Positions 1-6,551 of a DNA stretch of 30,024 nt are shown here, in pieces. Both the position numbers and the translations under genes were made by a program. The notes under the pieces were generated by a model that saw nothing but the letters and a program-made list of their open reading frames with translations, did not search any database and was not told where the DNA came from. Each line of letters starts with the position of its first letter. The stretch's first letter is position 1. Location: the IMG/VR virus record IMGVR_UViG_3300032287_000924, positions 1 to 30,024 of that record; one strand, written 5' to 3'. The stretch is from a virus.

Positions 1-70
1 TACGATATGATTTTTTTATGTCGTCAGGGGTAGCATTTTTAGCTATGCCTAACGTTTGATAATGATCCAT
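1..70 (-). CDS. J-domain (DnaJ-like) protein, N-terminal fragment cut by the window edge
   Basis: Reading the minus strand from the ATG at 70 gives 23 residues beginning MDHYQTLGIAKNATPDD and continuing IKKSYR. This matches helix I and the start of helix II of a J domain (pattern YxxLGIxxxATxxxIKxxYR). The HPD tripeptide that stimulates DnaK ATPase would lie just outside the window, so it cannot be checked. J proteins deliver clients to the host Hsp70 DnaK. With the GroES-like gene near 4.4-4.8 kb, the phage would carry parts for both host chaperone systems. No Shine-Dalgarno lies before the ATG. Instead a sigma70-like promoter ends 6 nt upstream. The match is short but specific; total length and C-terminal domains are unknown. 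Confidence 0.75.
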   Translation of the reverse strand, partial: MDHYQTLGIAKNATPDDIKKSYR

Positions 71-105
71 CTGAATAGTATAACACTTTATGTGTTAATA
101 GTCAA
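70..105 (-). promoter_or_regulatory. sigma70-type promoter of the J-domain gene with internal palindrome
   Basis: On the minus strand TTGACT (105-100) and TATACT (82-77) are separated by 17 nt; each hexamer matches the consensus at 5 of 6 positions. Six nucleotides separate the -10 box from the ATG, so the predicted start of transcription is at or beside the A of ATG. A perfect inverted repeat, TAACAC-N5-GTGTTA (81-97), covers the spacer and touches the -10 box and could be an operator. Repressor binding is inference only. Confidence 0.7.
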
Positions 106-106
106 A

Positions 107-730
107 TTAAGATTTACCCTCAATCTTTTCTTTAGTACGACCATATGCGGCTATACCAAGAACAGCACCCATAGCGATATGGTAAAGACCAGCACCTTGT
201 AGTGTTAATGGTTGCCATTGCATAGTAACACTACCTTTACTCATTGCTTGTAGTAGTGACCATAATATTGGGAAAACAACAAAGTCCATTGTACAAGTTA
301 GCATGTATATCCAACCCATAACTGGACGCCACTTTTTGTTAATCCAATCTGTGTTATCGTTTGCTACCAATACGTCTGCACCACTGGCGGCATTACTAGG
401 TGCCGCTCCAGTTAATACCGGTTGGTTTCCTGTTGATTGATTAATGTTTTGTGTGCTTCCAAATCCAGGCGTTGACGCTCCAAAGCCTGAACCTCCACCA
501 AAGCCACCTGATATTGGGGGTACTGCACCAAAACCCGGACTGGATGAGCCGAATCCTCCTGACGAAGGTGAGCCAAATGCTGAAGCCCCGCTTGATAATG
601 TGTTTGTGCCATAATTACTTCCTTGTGGGAATTGACTAATAGTAGGATCAGCCGCTAATGCTTCGTGATGGTCATCATCCAAAGCCATTGGGTTTTCAAA
701 TCCTGTCTTTTTTGGTAATATAGTTGCCAT
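107..730 (-). CDS. putative holin-like membrane protein with long Gly/Ser-rich N-terminus
   Basis: Protein of 207 aa. Residues about 35-120 are low-complexity and rich in Gly, Ser, Phe and Pro (repeated GFG and SSGGFG). The C-terminal 80 residues carry two hydrophobic stretches, about 139-162 and 177-196, and a charged tail ending TKEKIEGKS. The segment KKWRPVMGWIYM followed by the second helix resembles the 3-TM holin family known from gene transfer agents and aquatic T4-like phages (recognition from memory). A holin would let the GH19 endolysin at 10.3-10.9 kb reach the peptidoglycan. The ATG at 730 has AGGAT about 8 nt upstream and lies 2 nt after the previous stop. The long flexible N-terminus is unusual for a holin; a virion membrane-linked protein is an alternative. 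Confidence 0.55.
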   Translation of the reverse strand: MATILPKKTGFENPMALDDDHHEALAADPTISQFPQGSNYGTNTLSSGASAFGSPSSGGFGSSSPGFGAVPPISGGFGGGSGFGASTPGFGSTQNINQSTGNQPVLTGAAPSNAASGADVLVANDNTDWINKKWRPVMGWIYMLTCTMDFVVFPILWSLLQAMSKGSVTMQWQPLTLQGAGLYHIAMGAVLGIAAYGRTKEKIEGKS

Positions 731-732
731 GT

Positions 733-1311
733 TTATAATCCTGCCATTGCTCTAAATGCTTTTAATTCACTATCAGGTTCACCGAATTTATTAACAGTAT
801 CAAGACCTGCACGTTTACGCATTTCATTTAATTCTGTGCCATTTTCTTCATCATCTTCATCTTCGTGTTCTTCACGGTATTCGTGAGGACTGATAGCGAT
901 TACTTCTTTTAATTTGTCTTTGTCAGCTCCGTATGCTTCGCCTTCAACTTCAATTGACCAATCAGATAATGATAAACCAGTCAATGTTTCTAAATCTTCT
1001 AATAATTCTATAATACGTGATGCTGTTTTACTTCTACGTTCCATTTCAACGAATACTAAGTATTTGCCGGGGCTTAATTCACCTTCGCTAATACTAGCAT
1101 CAAGTACCCAATCATACCCACGTTCGAACCAATCAACTAAATCATTGCCGGCTGCTTCGCTATTTACGATAAAGGCTAATGTAACAATATCACTATCCTT
1201 ACCCATCTTTGCCGCATACTCATCTACACTTAATTCTGGTTCAACTTGATAAACCATATCCATGTAATCTAAACCTTCATTGATAATTTGCTTATTCATA
1301 GTTTCTTTCAT
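733..1311 (-). CDS. conserved hypothetical acidic protein
   Basis: Protein of 192 aa with no recognised catalytic motif. It has a mixed alpha/beta core (about 10-135) containing FIVNSEAAGNDLVDWFERGYDW and a YLVFVEMERR strand, then a very acidic stretch (EEHEDEDDEENG, about 146-157) and a C-terminus ending FRAMAGL. I recall similar proteins of unknown function in marine T4-like phages. Its ATG overlaps the stop of the upstream gene by 4 bp (ATGA, 1308-1311), so the pair is probably translationally coupled. A second in-frame ATG at 1299 is an alternative start. Position between PhoH and the holin says little about role. Confidence 0.7.
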   Translation of the reverse strand: MKETMNKQIINEGLDYMDMVYQVEPELSVDEYAAKMGKDSDIVTLAFIVNSEAAGNDLVDWFERGYDWVLDASISEGELSPGKYLVFVEMERRSKTASRIIELLEDLETLTGLSLSDWSIEVEGEAYGADKDKLKEVIAISPHEYREEHEDEDDEENGTELNEMRKRAGLDTVNKFGEPDSELKAFRAMAGL

Positions 1312-1913
1312 GCTGGTGGCATTGCGGCTGGGGTCGGGGCAGGAACTCCCATTCCTACATCAGTGTTATTCATCTGCTGTTCTTCTTCTGTCTCATTCTT
1401 ATCTAAATCATCATCATAAGAATCATCTAATTCTTCCAAGTCAATATTTTGACCAGCTAAGTCAATTGTACCTTCTTTGATATCATCCAATAATGATTTT
1501 GGAATCTCAATGTACACAAACCATACTGCTTTTTCCTTCATTTTAGGATATCGTGTTCCCGGAACATAATCATCATAGTCTTTTATTTCTACTGGAACTT
1601 TAACTTCACTTTTAGCAAATTTAACTTTACAGCCAATTGATACTAATCTTCTTGCACCCTTTGGATTGGGCATTAATTTGTATGGCCACATGAATACACA
1701 AGCGACACTATATCTACGTACATCAGGACCTTGAACTAGTTCACCTAATTCCCAGTTTCTGAATGCATATAAGTCAGCTTCGTCTAATACTCGTTCAAAG
1801 TCTAGTAAGGTGTTCATTGACCCGTCACTGGTAAAGATACCCTTAACGGTGCTGACTATGCTTACATAATCAATGTCATTAAAAAATTTGTCGGCGGTTT
1901 CGTGATGATTCAT
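1308..1913 (-). CDS. conserved hypothetical protein
   Basis: Protein of 201 aa. The first 140 residues look like a folded domain with the segments VSIVSTVKGIFTSDGSMNTLLDFERVL and VKFAKSEVKVPVEIKDYDDY. The tail is very acidic (LEELDDSYDDDLDKNETEEEQQ) and ends in a Pro/Ala-rich stretch. No enzyme motif is visible. Similar proteins occur next to the downstream gene in marine T4-like phages (memory, unnamed). It is the first gene of a minus-strand operon running towards the holin and J-domain genes. No Shine-Dalgarno precedes the ATG; a late-type octamer lies 5 nt upstream instead. Confidence 0.7.
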   Translation of the reverse strand: MNHHETADKFFNDIDYVSIVSTVKGIFTSDGSMNTLLDFERVLDEADLYAFRNWELGELVQGPDVRRYSVACVFMWPYKLMPNPKGARRLVSIGCKVKFAKSEVKVPVEIKDYDDYVPGTRYPKMKEKAVWFVYIEIPKSLLDDIKEGTIDLAGQNIDLEELDDSYDDDLDKNETEEEQQMNNTDVGMGVPAPTPAAMPPA

Positions 1914-1918
1914 TAATA

Positions 1919-1926
1919 TATTTATC
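1919..1926 (-). promoter_or_regulatory. T4-type late promoter core GATAAATA, leaderless geometry
   Basis: The minus strand reads GATAAATA, then TATTA, then the ATG at 1913. In T4 the late octamer TATAAATA lies about -13 to -6, so transcription here would start at the start codon. No ribosome-binding sequence lies between the motif and the ATG. Confidence 0.55.
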
Positions 1927-2011
1927 TTTTATTGATTAATCAGAAGATTTGCTTTAGTTTCAACCTAAGCCTAATATTTAGTCTAAATTATTGTGTTAAA
2001 AGTATGCTACT

Positions 2012-2039
2012 TTGACACTAAGCATTGACCTTAAATAAA
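2012..2039 (+). promoter_or_regulatory. putative sigma70 promoter of phoH
   Basis: TTGACA (2012-2017, full match) is followed after 16 nt by AATAAA (2034-2039, 4 of 6). The predicted start near 2046 would give a leader of about 37 nt that includes the Shine-Dalgarno at 2070-2075. The leader can form either of two hairpins: TGAGTG (2042-2047) with CACTCA (2055-2060), or GAGCA (2052-2056) with TGCTC (2061-2065). These exclude each other. The -10 is weak, so the call is tentative. Confidence 0.45.
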
Positions 2040-2082
2040 CTTGAGTGTTATGAGCACTCATGCTCTACAAAGGAGAATTAAC

Positions 2083-2862
2083 TTGAGCAAAAGAAAAACT
2101 AGCGCACTACGAACTCAGCAAGACACACGGTTTACACAAACCAAAAAAGACCATACATTTTATATGAAAGAGTCAAAAACAATAGATTTTTCACAGGCAC
2201 AACGAACAATGAGGGTTAACACAAAACCCGTTCAATTGATTCCAAAGTCCCTAAACCAAGAAAAATACATACTAGCATTGCTTGACGACAATACAGACAT
2301 TGTTGTCGTCACTGGCCCTGCAGGCACGGGTAAAACATACCTAGCCATGCAGGCAGCCATCAAGGCAATGCGTGATGGTGAGTGTGATAGAATCATATTA
2401 ACAAGGCCTGCCGTAGGTGTCGATGACGAAAAGCATGGATTCTTACCCGGAGATATCAATCAAAAGATGGAACCATGGACAAGACCTTTATTAGACGTAC
2501 TGCGTGAATACTATACAGCAAAGGAAATAACCCACATGCTAGAAGAACAGATAGTGGAGATTGCGCCCCTAGCATTCTGTCGAGGTAGAAATTTCAAACA
2601 TAGCTGGGTAGTATTAGATGAAGCACAGAACGCAACCCCTGGTCAACTCAAAATGATTATGACTAGAATCGGTGTAGGCAGTAAAATTGTAATTACTGGC
2701 GACATAGAACAAACCGATAGAAAAACAGCCGACAATGGGCTACTAGACTTACAAAATCGATTGGGGAAGGGGGTGATACCAGGGTTGCAACTATGCCACT
2801 TTGAACTGAAAGACGTTCAACGACATAAAATCATTGAGCATGTTTTAAAAATGTACTCATAA
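2083..2862 (+). CDS. phoH: PhoH-family P-loop ATPase
   Basis: Protein of 259 aa from the chosen TTG start at 2083, which sits 7 nt after a strong AAAGGAG (2069-2075). The longer frame opening at TTG 2041 or ATG 2050 has no such site. The core shows Walker A GPAGTGKT, then LTRPAVGVDDEKHGFLPGD, Walker B VVLDEAQNATPGQ, and the ITGDIEQTD strand, all typical of PhoH/PhoL. PhoH proteins are predicted RNA-associated ATPases; phage versions are common in marine T4-like phages but their role in infection is unsettled. The residues before about 65 are basic and poorly conserved. The gene is transcribed against the flow of almost all its neighbours and faces gp44 across a shared terminator, so it is probably an independent unit. 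Confidence 0.95.
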   Translation: MSKRKTSALRTQQDTRFTQTKKDHTFYMKESKTIDFSQAQRTMRVNTKPVQLIPKSLNQEKYILALLDDNTDIVVVTGPAGTGKTYLAMQAAIKAMRDGECDRIILTRPAVGVDDEKHGFLPGDINQKMEPWTRPLLDVLREYYTAKEITHMLEEQIVEIAPLAFCRGRNFKHSWVVLDEAQNATPGQLKMIMTRIGVGSKIVITGDIEQTDRKTADNGLLDLQNRLGKGVIPGLQLCHFELKDVQRHKIIEHVLKMYS

Positions 2863-2885
2863 AAAAGGGGCTAAATGCCCCTTTT
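2863..2885. terminator. bidirectional intrinsic terminator between phoH and the minus-strand operon
   Basis: A perfect 9-bp stem, AAAAGGGGC (2863-2871) with GCCCCTTTT (2877-2885), closes a 5-nt loop TAAAT. It has A/T tracts on both sides, so it works on either strand. It starts right after the phoH stop and overlaps the stop codon of the convergent gene ending at 2884. Confidence 0.9.
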
Positions 2886-3147
2886 ATACTTTTGTACTAT
2901 CGCTATTCGCTTTTTCCAATTGATCAATCAATGTAGGATAAACACGTTTGTAATATTCACACATCTTATCCCAATCACTATCAACTACTTTACCTTCAAT
3001 AACGCATTTGTCAATCTTCTTTGATTGAAAATCTAGTATTACATTACAGGTTTGAATGTCACTAGTGCGAGTACGTTTACTAATAGTAACCATCTCATCG
3101 ATTTGTCCGTTTGGTTTACGAACATATGTAATTAAAAAATATCTCAT
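2884..3147 (-). CDS. conserved hypothetical small protein downstream of gp44
   Basis: Protein of 87 aa beginning MRYFLITYVRKPNGQIDEM, with a beta-rich N-terminal half and an aromatic, charged C-terminal helix (DSDWDKMCEYYKRVY). It has no catalytic motif. I recall equivalents of similar length beside clamp-loader genes in cyanomyovirus-like genomes, function unknown. It is too short and dissimilar to be gp62 (about 187 aa in T4) or RegA. The ATG overlaps the gp44 stop by 4 bp and GGAG lies 8 nt upstream. It ends at the bidirectional terminator, so it is the last gene of the gp44 operon. Confidence 0.7.
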   Translation of the reverse strand: MRYFLITYVRKPNGQIDEMVTISKRTRTSDIQTCNVILDFQSKKIDKCVIEGKVVDSDWDKMCEYYKRVYPTLIDQLEKANSDSTKV

Positions 3148-4070
3148 GCTGTCAACTCCACCAATGTCGCTGCCAAACTAATTTCAGGAATACCTACTAG
3201 TGGCAGATTTGCTAGACCATTACGAATCGTAATGATACTTGCATCACGCTTTTCTTGATCCTTGCCCCACAAGTCTAAGTTGTCATACATCCATTTATAT
3301 GTATCTTCAATGCGTGTAGGATATAGTGCAATGTACTGCATTAATTGTTGCCTACCCTCAAGAATCTTACCAGACTTGAATAGGGTCGTTGCTTCCAACA
3401 ACAACTCATGTTCGCTACTCCCCTGTGCTTGAGGAGGCAACAATACACCTGTGTTGCTATTGACTTGTAACTGATTCAAACATTTACGCAAGTCTGGATA
3501 ACTAACACGTACATAACTATCAAGTGTATCTAAGTCAAACTCAACACCCTCAGTAACCAATACTGTCGCCGCACGTGCTGTGAACTCTGTGCGATCTGGC
3601 TTTGTGATATGTACTTTGTGACAACGACTCTCACGCAATGCTGGAATAATCTTTGTCTCATAGTTACAAGTAAGAATAAAACGAACTGTGTCAGCATATG
3701 CTTCCATATCGTTACGCAATGCCGCTTGAAAGTCTGGTGTAGTATAGTCAGCCTCATCAAGTAGGATAACTTTGAATGTACCGAACGGCATAGTCTGTGC
3801 AAATGTATTGATTTTATCTTTAACGATATCAATACCACGCTCACGTGACGCATTGATTTCCATTACATCATAATCATCAATACCTAGTTCATGTATCAAT
3901 ACTTTGGCAAGTGTAGTCTTACCTGTACCTGGATCACCACTCAATAACAAGTGCGGGATCATTTTATCTTTAATCCAACTGTTTACTTGGTTCTTCAATC
4001 GTTCATCAACAAACACATAATCGTTTACTGTGTTAGGACGATACTTTTCTACCCATAATTGATTCTTCAT
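3144..4070 (-). CDS. gp44: sliding-clamp loader large subunit (T4 gp44-like AAA+ ATPase)
   Basis: Protein of 308 aa, close to T4 gp44 (319 aa). It loads the gp45 sliding clamp onto primer-template junctions for replication and, in T4, indirectly for late transcription. Visible motifs: N-terminal LWVEKYRPNTVNDYV typical of clamp loaders, Walker A GDPGTGKTT (45-53), Walker B VILLDEAD (101-108), sensor region FILTCNYETKIIPALRESRC with the SRC arginine-finger motif (148-150), and a C-terminal helical collar. gp45 and gp62 are not in the window. The start ATG overlaps the preceding stop (ATGA). If the late-type octamers elsewhere are real, clamp loading by this protein would be needed to use them. 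Confidence 0.96.
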   Translation of the reverse strand: MKNQLWVEKYRPNTVNDYVFVDERLKNQVNSWIKDKMIPHLLLSGDPGTGKTTLAKVLIHELGIDDYDVMEINASRERGIDIVKDKINTFAQTMPFGTFKVILLDEADYTTPDFQAALRNDMEAYADTVRFILTCNYETKIIPALRESRCHKVHITKPDRTEFTARAATVLVTEGVEFDLDTLDSYVRVSYPDLRKCLNQLQVNSNTGVLLPPQAQGSSEHELLLEATTLFKSGKILEGRQQLMQYIALYPTRIEDTYKWMYDNLDLWGKDQEKRDASIITIRNGLANLPLVGIPEISLAATLVELTA

Positions 4071-4381
4071 CGCTTCAATGCTTCCATAGTAATAATTCTA
4101 GAAATCTGATTGCCAAGTTCTTCTTCACCATTGATAACATATAATGATGTATCCATTCTATCATTTCTATTATCATAATGTTTAAATTCAATTGCCCAAC
4201 CACCTGCTGCCTTATACATTCTAAATTGTATTGGCTCACTTGAAAATTCATCATTTTCTCTAATTGATGCTATTCTGCGGCGCTTACTCTGAACACTATT
4301 CATTGGTACAGCCTCATCTTCATCACTATAGCGAGAATGTTGAATTTTACTATCTAACCATCTATAAAACCATTTTAACAT
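4067..4381 (-). CDS. conserved hypothetical protein upstream of gp44
   Basis: Protein of 104 aa from the ATG at 4381 (MLKWFYRWLDSKI), chosen because AGGAAA lies about 6 nt upstream; an upstream in-frame ATG at 4411 has no such site and would overlap the co-chaperonin gene. The N-terminus is an amphipathic aromatic/basic helix, then a basic SKRRRIASIRE segment, then a beta-rich half containing GGWAIEFKHYDNRNDRMDTSLYVI. Proteins with this layout are widespread and uncharacterised in marine T4-like phages. The stop overlaps the gp44 start by 4 bp, suggesting coupled translation. Confidence 0.75.
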   Translation of the reverse strand: MLKWFYRWLDSKIQHSRYSDEDEAVPMNSVQSKRRRIASIRENDEFSSEPIQFRMYKAAGGWAIEFKHYDNRNDRMDTSLYVINGEEELGNQISRIITMEALKR

Positions 4382-4394
4382 TGTGTTTCCTATT

Positions 4395-4775
4395 TTAATA
4401 TACCATATCACTCATTGTTTCGTCACTCATGTATTGATCTGATACCATTAGTATATCATTAGGATCCACTCTACGCAATGTTCGTTTACCCGATTCATCT
4501 TGAATATCGATACCGCGTGTCCAACGTCCGTGACTGATAAGGATCCAATCACCTACTTTAAGTTCACCACCATCATACTCTGAACCAATTGCATATATCT
4601 GTGCCCAACGTGGTCTGATACCTGCACTTTTCATATCATCATTGGGCAACAGAATACCACCATTGGTGATACGATGTTCAAATTTCATATCAGATACAAT
4701 GATGTGTGCCCCGATAGGTCTAAACTTATCACGGGGGATTTTATGTGGTTCGAATGCTAATTTCTTTTCAATCAT
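4395..4775 (-). CDS. GroES-like co-chaperonin (functional analogue of T4 gp31)
   Basis: Protein of 126 aa from the ATG at 4775; the frame is open further upstream, but residues before this Met are lysine-rich and overlap the previous gene. After a short extension the sequence FRPIGAHIIVSDM, then RITNGGILLPND follows the GroES plan: a first beta strand, a mobile loop with the GGI-hydrophobic tripeptide that docks on GroEL, and later VGDWILISHGRWTRGIDI resembling the GroES VGDxVxF strand. A C-terminal extension (about 110-126) is rich in Met, Asp and Ser. It would help the host GroEL fold phage proteins such as the capsid protein. It starts 1 nt after the previous stop and has no good Shine-Dalgarno, so it is probably coupled. 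Confidence 0.8.
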   Translation of the reverse strand: MIEKKLAFEPHKIPRDKFRPIGAHIIVSDMKFEHRITNGGILLPNDDMKSAGIRPRWAQIYAIGSEYDGGELKVGDWILISHGRWTRGIDIQDESGKRTLRRVDPNDILMVSDQYMSDETMSDMVY

Positions 4776-4776
4776 A

Positions 4777-5151
4777 TCACTTTTTCTTTGTTTCAATTTC
4801 TTGTTGTTTAATCTTTTCAATTTCCAAATCATCTTCAAATGATTCTTCTAACTCAAGTTCTTCAGGTGTTAGCTCAGTTAAATCAATCTCTGGTTTCACC
4901 GCTTTTGGTTTATCCGGCTGAATTTTTTGTACAGGTCGTTTAGTAACTTGCGCTGAACGATTACCTACAGTTTTAGAATAACCATCCGTAACTTTTGCTG
5001 TTACTGGTTTGATTATTTTGCCGTGAGGATCGATTGTATCACCTCGAGCATTTAAGTTTTTCACATTTCCTACAGCTCTTGTTTTTTCATTTTTTGAACG
5101 TAGTGCGTTCATATCAACATTTTTACCCATTGCTGTTCTGTATATAGACAT
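4777..5151 (-). CDS. conserved hypothetical, disordered acidic-tailed protein
   Basis: Protein of 124 aa from the ATG at 5151 (MSIYRTAMGKNVDMNALRS), chosen because AAGGAG lies 7 nt upstream and overlaps the stop of the previous gene; in-frame codons further upstream lie inside that gene. The conserved part includes RAVGNVKNLNARGDTIDPHGK; the remainder is basic and proline-containing, followed by a strongly acidic stretch (LTELTPEELELEESFEDDLEIE) and a Lys-rich end. I recall the N-terminal motif from cyanomyoviruses as an unnamed protein. The composition suggests an intrinsically disordered virion or scaffold-associated protein; this is inference. Confidence 0.72.
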   Translation of the reverse strand: MSIYRTAMGKNVDMNALRSKNEKTRAVGNVKNLNARGDTIDPHGKIIKPVTAKVTDGYSKTVGNRSAQVTKRPVQKIQPDKPKAVKPEIDLTELTPEELELEESFEDDLEIEKIKQQEIETKKK

Positions 5152-5161
5152 AATTTTCTCC

Positions 5162-5668
5162 TTATTTGATAAACTCATCAATCGATAAGTCATAATACAA
5201 ACTATTTATACGGTGTACCCCTAGCAAAAACAATACAAAACTTGCTACACTAGAGCCACGACCTACTCCCCAAACGATATTGTTTTTACGCATTGTATCA
5301 ACCAAATACTTTAAGTATTGTAACAATACAAACATATTGCGTTCTTGAAACAATATAAGCTCTTCACCTGCACGTTGTAGTTCTGCTTCATTAGTACATT
5401 GATCCAATACAAACTTAGCAATGTCCAAGTCTTTATATTCAGTGGGCATGTACCAGTTTGATTGATTGTTGTTATCAAAATCTTCTATTGATATTTTTGG
5501 ATCAATATACTCAATCAATTCGGGTTTAGATTCAATAGATAAAATATCACCTAAACTAATATTTGATTCAGTATATGCTTTTTTTAAAGTACGTGTTGGG
5601 TCACGCATATACAAATCACATAAATCGTTTTCACTTAGTATAAGTTGACCATAAATATCAGTACGCAT
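5162..5668 (-). CDS. short DnaE (DNA Pol III alpha)-like protein lacking the catalytic aspartates
   Basis: Protein of 168 aa. Residues about 95-168 align by eye with the start of the palm domain of bacterial Pol III alpha: an ELILFQERNMF helix, then VWGVGRGSSVASFVLFLLGV (about 132-151), then INSLYYDLSIDEF. This is the family pattern of GRGS, then a hydrophobic helix, then P/S-L-x-x-D-L-x-x-x-x-F. In a full polymerase the catalytic PDxDxD motif follows at once; here the protein stops after FIK. PHP, fingers and other domains are absent. It cannot polymerise DNA alone and may bind nucleotides, DNA or the host replisome. Similar short proteins occur in aquatic T4-like phages (memory). There is no Shine-Dalgarno; a sigma70-like promoter ends 5 nt before the ATG. 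Confidence 0.7.
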   Translation of the reverse strand: MRTDIYGQLILSENDLCDLYMRDPTRTLKKAYTESNISLGDILSIESKPELIEYIDPKISIEDFDNNNQSNWYMPTEYKDLDIAKFVLDQCTNEAELQRAGEELILFQERNMFVLLQYLKYLVDTMRKNNIVWGVGRGSSVASFVLFLLGVHRINSLYYDLSIDEFIK

Positions 5669-5673
5669 AATAT

Positions 5674-5703
5674 ATTATAGCACCGTTGATTGTAAAAATC
5701 AAC
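5674..5703 (-). promoter_or_regulatory. sigma70-type promoter of the DnaE-like gene with palindrome over the -35
   Basis: On the minus strand TTGATT (5702-5697) and TATAAT (5679-5674, full match) are spaced by 17 nt, and the -10 is followed after 5 nt by the ATG at 5668. Transcription would start at or next to the start codon. A perfect repeat GTTGATT-N5-AATCAAC (5685-5703) covers the -35 and part of the spacer. It has no following T tract, so it looks more like an operator than a terminator. Confidence 0.7.
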
Positions 5704-5711
5704 TATTATGG

Positions 5712-6302
5712 TCACTTATCAGAGTCAGTAGTGAAAAGTATTTCGGATGCTTTGGCTTTCTTTTCCCATTCTAACCCAACATTTGCCCAATCAGTATGTT
5801 TGATTAATCTGACAATCTTTTCTTTTTTGGTAGTCTTTTCAACATCATTCATCATTGTAGATGATTCTAACCACCATCCTTTGTTCCCAAAAGGATTATG
5901 TTTTGCTGTTTCAATATCATAACTAAATCTAACACTATCACTTAATTCTGATTCTAAGTAAATATCTGTAATATTCAATCTACCTTCAGTAATAGCATTT
6001 AATTTTAATATTAATAGTATTGTAATGATTTGGTCATATGGTTCTTCTGGAACTGTACATACTTTAATATCTGCTTGTGTATATTTCTCTATGGCTTTTT
6101 TCTCTGTATTTTGTACAAATACGCTATTGGCTAGTGTATCTTCTAAGAAGTATATAATTCTGTCCATAGCAATATTTTGTTCTATGATTGACAATGTTTC
6201 TACTTCCATTGCCAATGTAAGATTGTAGATATTCATAATGAAGTTACCTTCAAAATGAACACCGGCTTGAAAACTAAAATCACGTTCTATTCTTGTTGAC
6301 AA
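5712..6302 (-). CDS. conserved hypothetical protein of aquatic T4-like phages
   Basis: Protein of 196 aa with a TTG start (6302) preceded by GAGGG 5 nt upstream; it overlaps the end of the previous gene by 23 bp. The segments MDRIIYFLEDTLANSVFV, KVCTVPEEPYDQIITILLILKLNAI and FGNKGWWLES recur, as far as I recall, in one uncharacterised family of marine T4-like phages. The C-terminal region has TDWANVGLEWEKK. No enzyme motif is seen. Being co-transcribed after baseplate/fibre genes it may be a minor structural or assembly factor, but the sequence does not show this. Confidence 0.72.
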   Translation of the reverse strand: MSTRIERDFSFQAGVHFEGNFIMNIYNLTLAMEVETLSIIEQNIAMDRIIYFLEDTLANSVFVQNTEKKAIEKYTQADIKVCTVPEEPYDQIITILLILKLNAITEGRLNITDIYLESELSDSVRFSYDIETAKHNPFGNKGWWLESSTMMNDVEKTTKKEKIVRLIKHTDWANVGLEWEKKAKASEILFTTDSDK

Positions 6303-6537
6303 TTTCGCCCTCTTTTTCTATGTTAACATTTGTTTTGATATTCTTCTTGTTGAAGATTTCATCCATTTTCTTGCTGGCTTGTTCACGGTAACTTTCCATT
6401 ACCATTTGTAATTGATGGATTAGTGGGGCGTTGCCCGTACGATAGGCAAAGTTTAACTTGTTGGTCAAACTTTCAATTGCCGTTTGCAATTCTTCTATCG
6501 TTTTGTCTGATAAGTCGTTAATAAAAGGATGTTTCAT
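6280..6537 (-). CDS. conserved small coiled-coil protein
   Basis: Protein of 85 aa, almost entirely predicted helix by composition (LSDKTIEELQTAIESLTNKLNFAYRTG, then LIHQLQMVMESYREQASKKMDEIF), with heptad-like spacing of Leu/Ile, then a Lys/Asn-rich tail. No known function. The ATG at 6537 lies 6 nt after a late-type octamer. An AGG is present but directly abuts the ATG and is too close to serve as a ribosome-binding site. Confidence 0.7.
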   Translation of the reverse strand: MKHPFINDLSDKTIEELQTAIESLTNKLNFAYRTGNAPLIHQLQMVMESYREQASKKMDEIFNKKNIKTNVNIEKEGEIVNKNRT

Positions 6538-6543
6538 CCTAGT

Positions 6544-6551
6544 TATTTATT
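6544..6551 (-). promoter_or_regulatory. T4-type late promoter core AATAAATA, leaderless geometry
   Basis: The minus strand reads AATAAATA, ACTAGG, then the ATG at 6537. The octamer overlaps the stop codon of the 421-aa structural gene upstream. The predicted transcription start coincides with the start codon within one nucleotide. Confidence 0.5.

Noticed and set aside
5162-5193. Continuation of the DnaE-like protein by frameshift into the next gene
   Set aside because: The next frame has no PDxDxD motif, and a strong AAGGAG with an ATG marks an independent gene.
4777-5193. Longer start (5193) for the 124-aa protein, and 4838 and 4411 for the next two genes
   Set aside because: The extra residues lie over upstream genes and lack ribosome-binding sites; shorter starts at 5151, 4775 and 4381 fit the signals or gene junctions better.
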